From positions 186,001 to 250,000 of the forward strand of contig NZ_JACBNY010000001.1 of the NCBI RefSeq assembly GCF_013449735.1: a stretch of DNA of 64,000 nt, written 5' to 3'. The stretch's first letter is position 1. Each line of letters starts with the position of its first letter. A model generated the notes under the pieces. That model searched no databases and was not told the DNA's origin. It saw only the letters and a program-made list of their open reading frames with translations. A program made the translations under genes and the position numbers. Shown here in pieces: positions 63,147-64,000 of this stretch. Origin of the DNA: Pseudolactococcus laudensis (GTDB taxonomy: Bacteria > Bacillota > Bacilli > Lactobacillales > Streptococcaceae).

Positions 63147-63614
63147 ATGAAAAAGTGGAAAAAGGGATTACTATCCGTTGCGGTAGCTGTTGGCTTAATC
63201 ATTTTGACTGCCTGTAGTCTTGTCGCAAAAGAACAAAAAGTGAAGATGGAAAAAGAAGAGAACGGTGTCAAAATTATTCTGACCTATTATGCTAAGGGAG
63301 ATACGGTGACGAAGCAGACGTCTGAAAATATTATTCCTTATAGTGAAATAGGGGTTAAGACTGCTGATGAGGCAAAAGAACAACTGGAAGAGCTTGCCAA
63401 GTCTTATAATAAGCTCAAAGGCGTCAAGGACCAGTTGGTTTACGGTGAAGATTCTGTCACAGAAAAAGTCGTGGTTGATTATACGGTTGTAGATATGGCA
63501 AAAGCAATGGAACTGACGGGTACGATGACTGATGATGGCGACTTTTCTAAAGGTGTTAGTCTGAAAAGCAGTATTAAATTATTAAAAGAACAAGGGTTTA
63601 AAGAGAAGAAATAA
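63147..63614 (+). CDS. YehR-like lipoprotein (DUF1307), copy 1
   Basis: A 155-aa lipoprotein of the DUF1307/YehR family, of unknown function. Signal peptide with lipobox LTAC (Cys23). The mature part has VKIILTYYAKGDTVTKQTSE near residue 40 and KSYNKLKGVKDQLVYGEDS near 85. GGAGGG lies 8 nt before ATG 63147. A near-identical gene starts at 63788, so this is a tandem paralogue pair. Confidence 0.85.
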   Translation: MKKWKKGLLSVAVAVGLIILTACSLVAKEQKVKMEKEENGVKIILTYYAKGDTVTKQTSENIIPYSEIGVKTADEAKEQLEELAKSYNKLKGVKDQLVYGEDSVTEKVVVDYTVVDMAKAMELTGTMTDDGDFSKGVSLKSSIKLLKEQGFKEKK

Positions 63615-63787
63615 GCCTTGAACATGATTGAGAATAAGTTTTGAGCTAGTGTTGTAAAAAAGCAAGACTAGCTTTTTAATTTAGTTGGCAAGGTTAAAGG
63701 ATTTTATACCTCGAAAAGTTTTTATTTTATAAAAAAAATATAATAAAATATGTTATAATAAGTTATAAAATTTAGGAGGAAGTCTGT

Positions 63788-64000
63788 ATGAAAAAAATGA
63801 AAAAAGGATTGCTATCTGTTATCGTCATTATCGGTGTCTTTGTTTTGACAGCATGTAGTATGTCTGCTAAAGAACAAAAAGTAAGCTACGAAAAAGAAGA
63901 AAAAGGTGTTAAAATCGTTCTGACTTACTATGCTAAAGGTGACAAAGTGACAAAACAAACATCTGAAAATATTATTCCTTATAGCGCGATGGGCGTTAAA
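63788..64000 (+). CDS. YehR-like lipoprotein (DUF1307), copy 2, cut by window end
   Basis: First 71 codons of a second DUF1307 lipoprotein. It has the same signal (MKKMKKGLLSV, lipobox LTAC, Cys23) and continues VKIVLTYYAKGDKVTKQTSE, about 80% identical over the visible part. AGGAGG lies 7 nt before the ATG; TATAAT near 63754 is a likely separate promoter. The rest lies beyond the window. Confidence 0.85.
   Translation, partial: MKKMKKGLLSVIVIIGVFVLTACSMSAKEQKVSYEKEEKGVKIVLTYYAKGDKVTKQTSENIIPYSAMGVK

Overview
This window is a chromosomal segment of a low-GC Gram-positive coccus of the Streptococcaceae, most likely a Lactococcus of the piscium/raffinolactis type (now often called Pseudolactococcus). 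The evidence is the AT-rich composition, TATAAT promoters that often carry an extended TG-N -10, SD-led genes, a lactococcal YdbC-type PC4-like protein, and a housekeeping gene content typical of Lactobacillales. The genus is an inference; no rRNA or tRNA gene lies in the window to confirm it.

Layout. 1-5.5 kb: 3' part of a SNF2 helicase, an unknown disordered protein, a 60-bp perfect palindrome, murC and a GNAT acetyltransferase. 5.8-8.2 kb: YtxK-like methyltransferase and ackA. 8.4-11.5 kb: pyrH-frr, then cvfB-msrA-yozE. 11.9-13.3 kb: rplK and rplA, each preceded by what looks like the same L1-binding leader. 13.8-16.8 kb: a small membrane protein, a small coiled-coil protein, hit, and divergent ecsAB. 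16.8-18.9 kb: complete panBCD (minus strand). 19.5-24.6 kb: alpha-type carbonic anhydrase, an RpiB/LacAB-like isomerase, cutC, an Mga-like regulator, a degenerate HepT-like protein and rlmA. 24.8-30.5 kb: mannitol locus mtlA-mtlR-mtlF-mtlD, with mtlR broken by an in-frame stop. 30.7-36.7 kb: tpiA, a small membrane protein and two U32-family (tRNA hydroxylation) genes separated by a MacB-like ABC exporter whose permease is frameshifted. 36.8-42.8 kb: TM2 and DUF2752 proteins, nadR, a YolD-like protein, ydbC, a DUF3397 protein, bioY with a BirA-type operator, ybaK, a DUF368 (PopT-like) protein, and thiT under a TPP riboswitch. 43-49.1 kb: a short 2-hydroxyacid dehydrogenase, metQNI, msrB, an XRE regulator, a YjbR protein and a LysR regulator. 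49.3-57 kb: gpmA, a frameshifted secreted repeat protein, a sortase, pbp2b, recR, a RelB/YafQ toxin-antitoxin pair and ddl. 57-62.8 kb: a beta-glucoside PTS locus (RpiR regulator, EIIC, two GH1 phospho-beta-glucosidases). 63-64 kb: tandem DUF1307 lipoproteins, the second cut by the window edge.

How the genes work together. Carbon metabolism dominates: two PTS sugar loci (mannitol, aryl-beta-glucosides) and ackA carry CcpA-type cre sites, and tpiA and gpmA feed glycolysis. Vitamin supply is covered by panBCD (synthesis) and bioY/thiT/nadR (uptake and salvage). Sulfur and methionine handling is represented by metQNI, msrA and msrB with a nearby LysR regulator. Cell-wall genes (murC, pbp2b, ddl, sortase) are scattered through the window.

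The least explained signals are a dispersed leader element that supplies the ribosome-binding site of three unrelated genes (mtlF, msrB and a small coiled-coil gene), a spacerless 60-bp palindrome just upstream of murC, a group of five promoter/start arrangements that look leaderless, and three genes broken by single small lesions. There is no CRISPR array, rRNA, tRNA, prophage or recognisable IS transposase.
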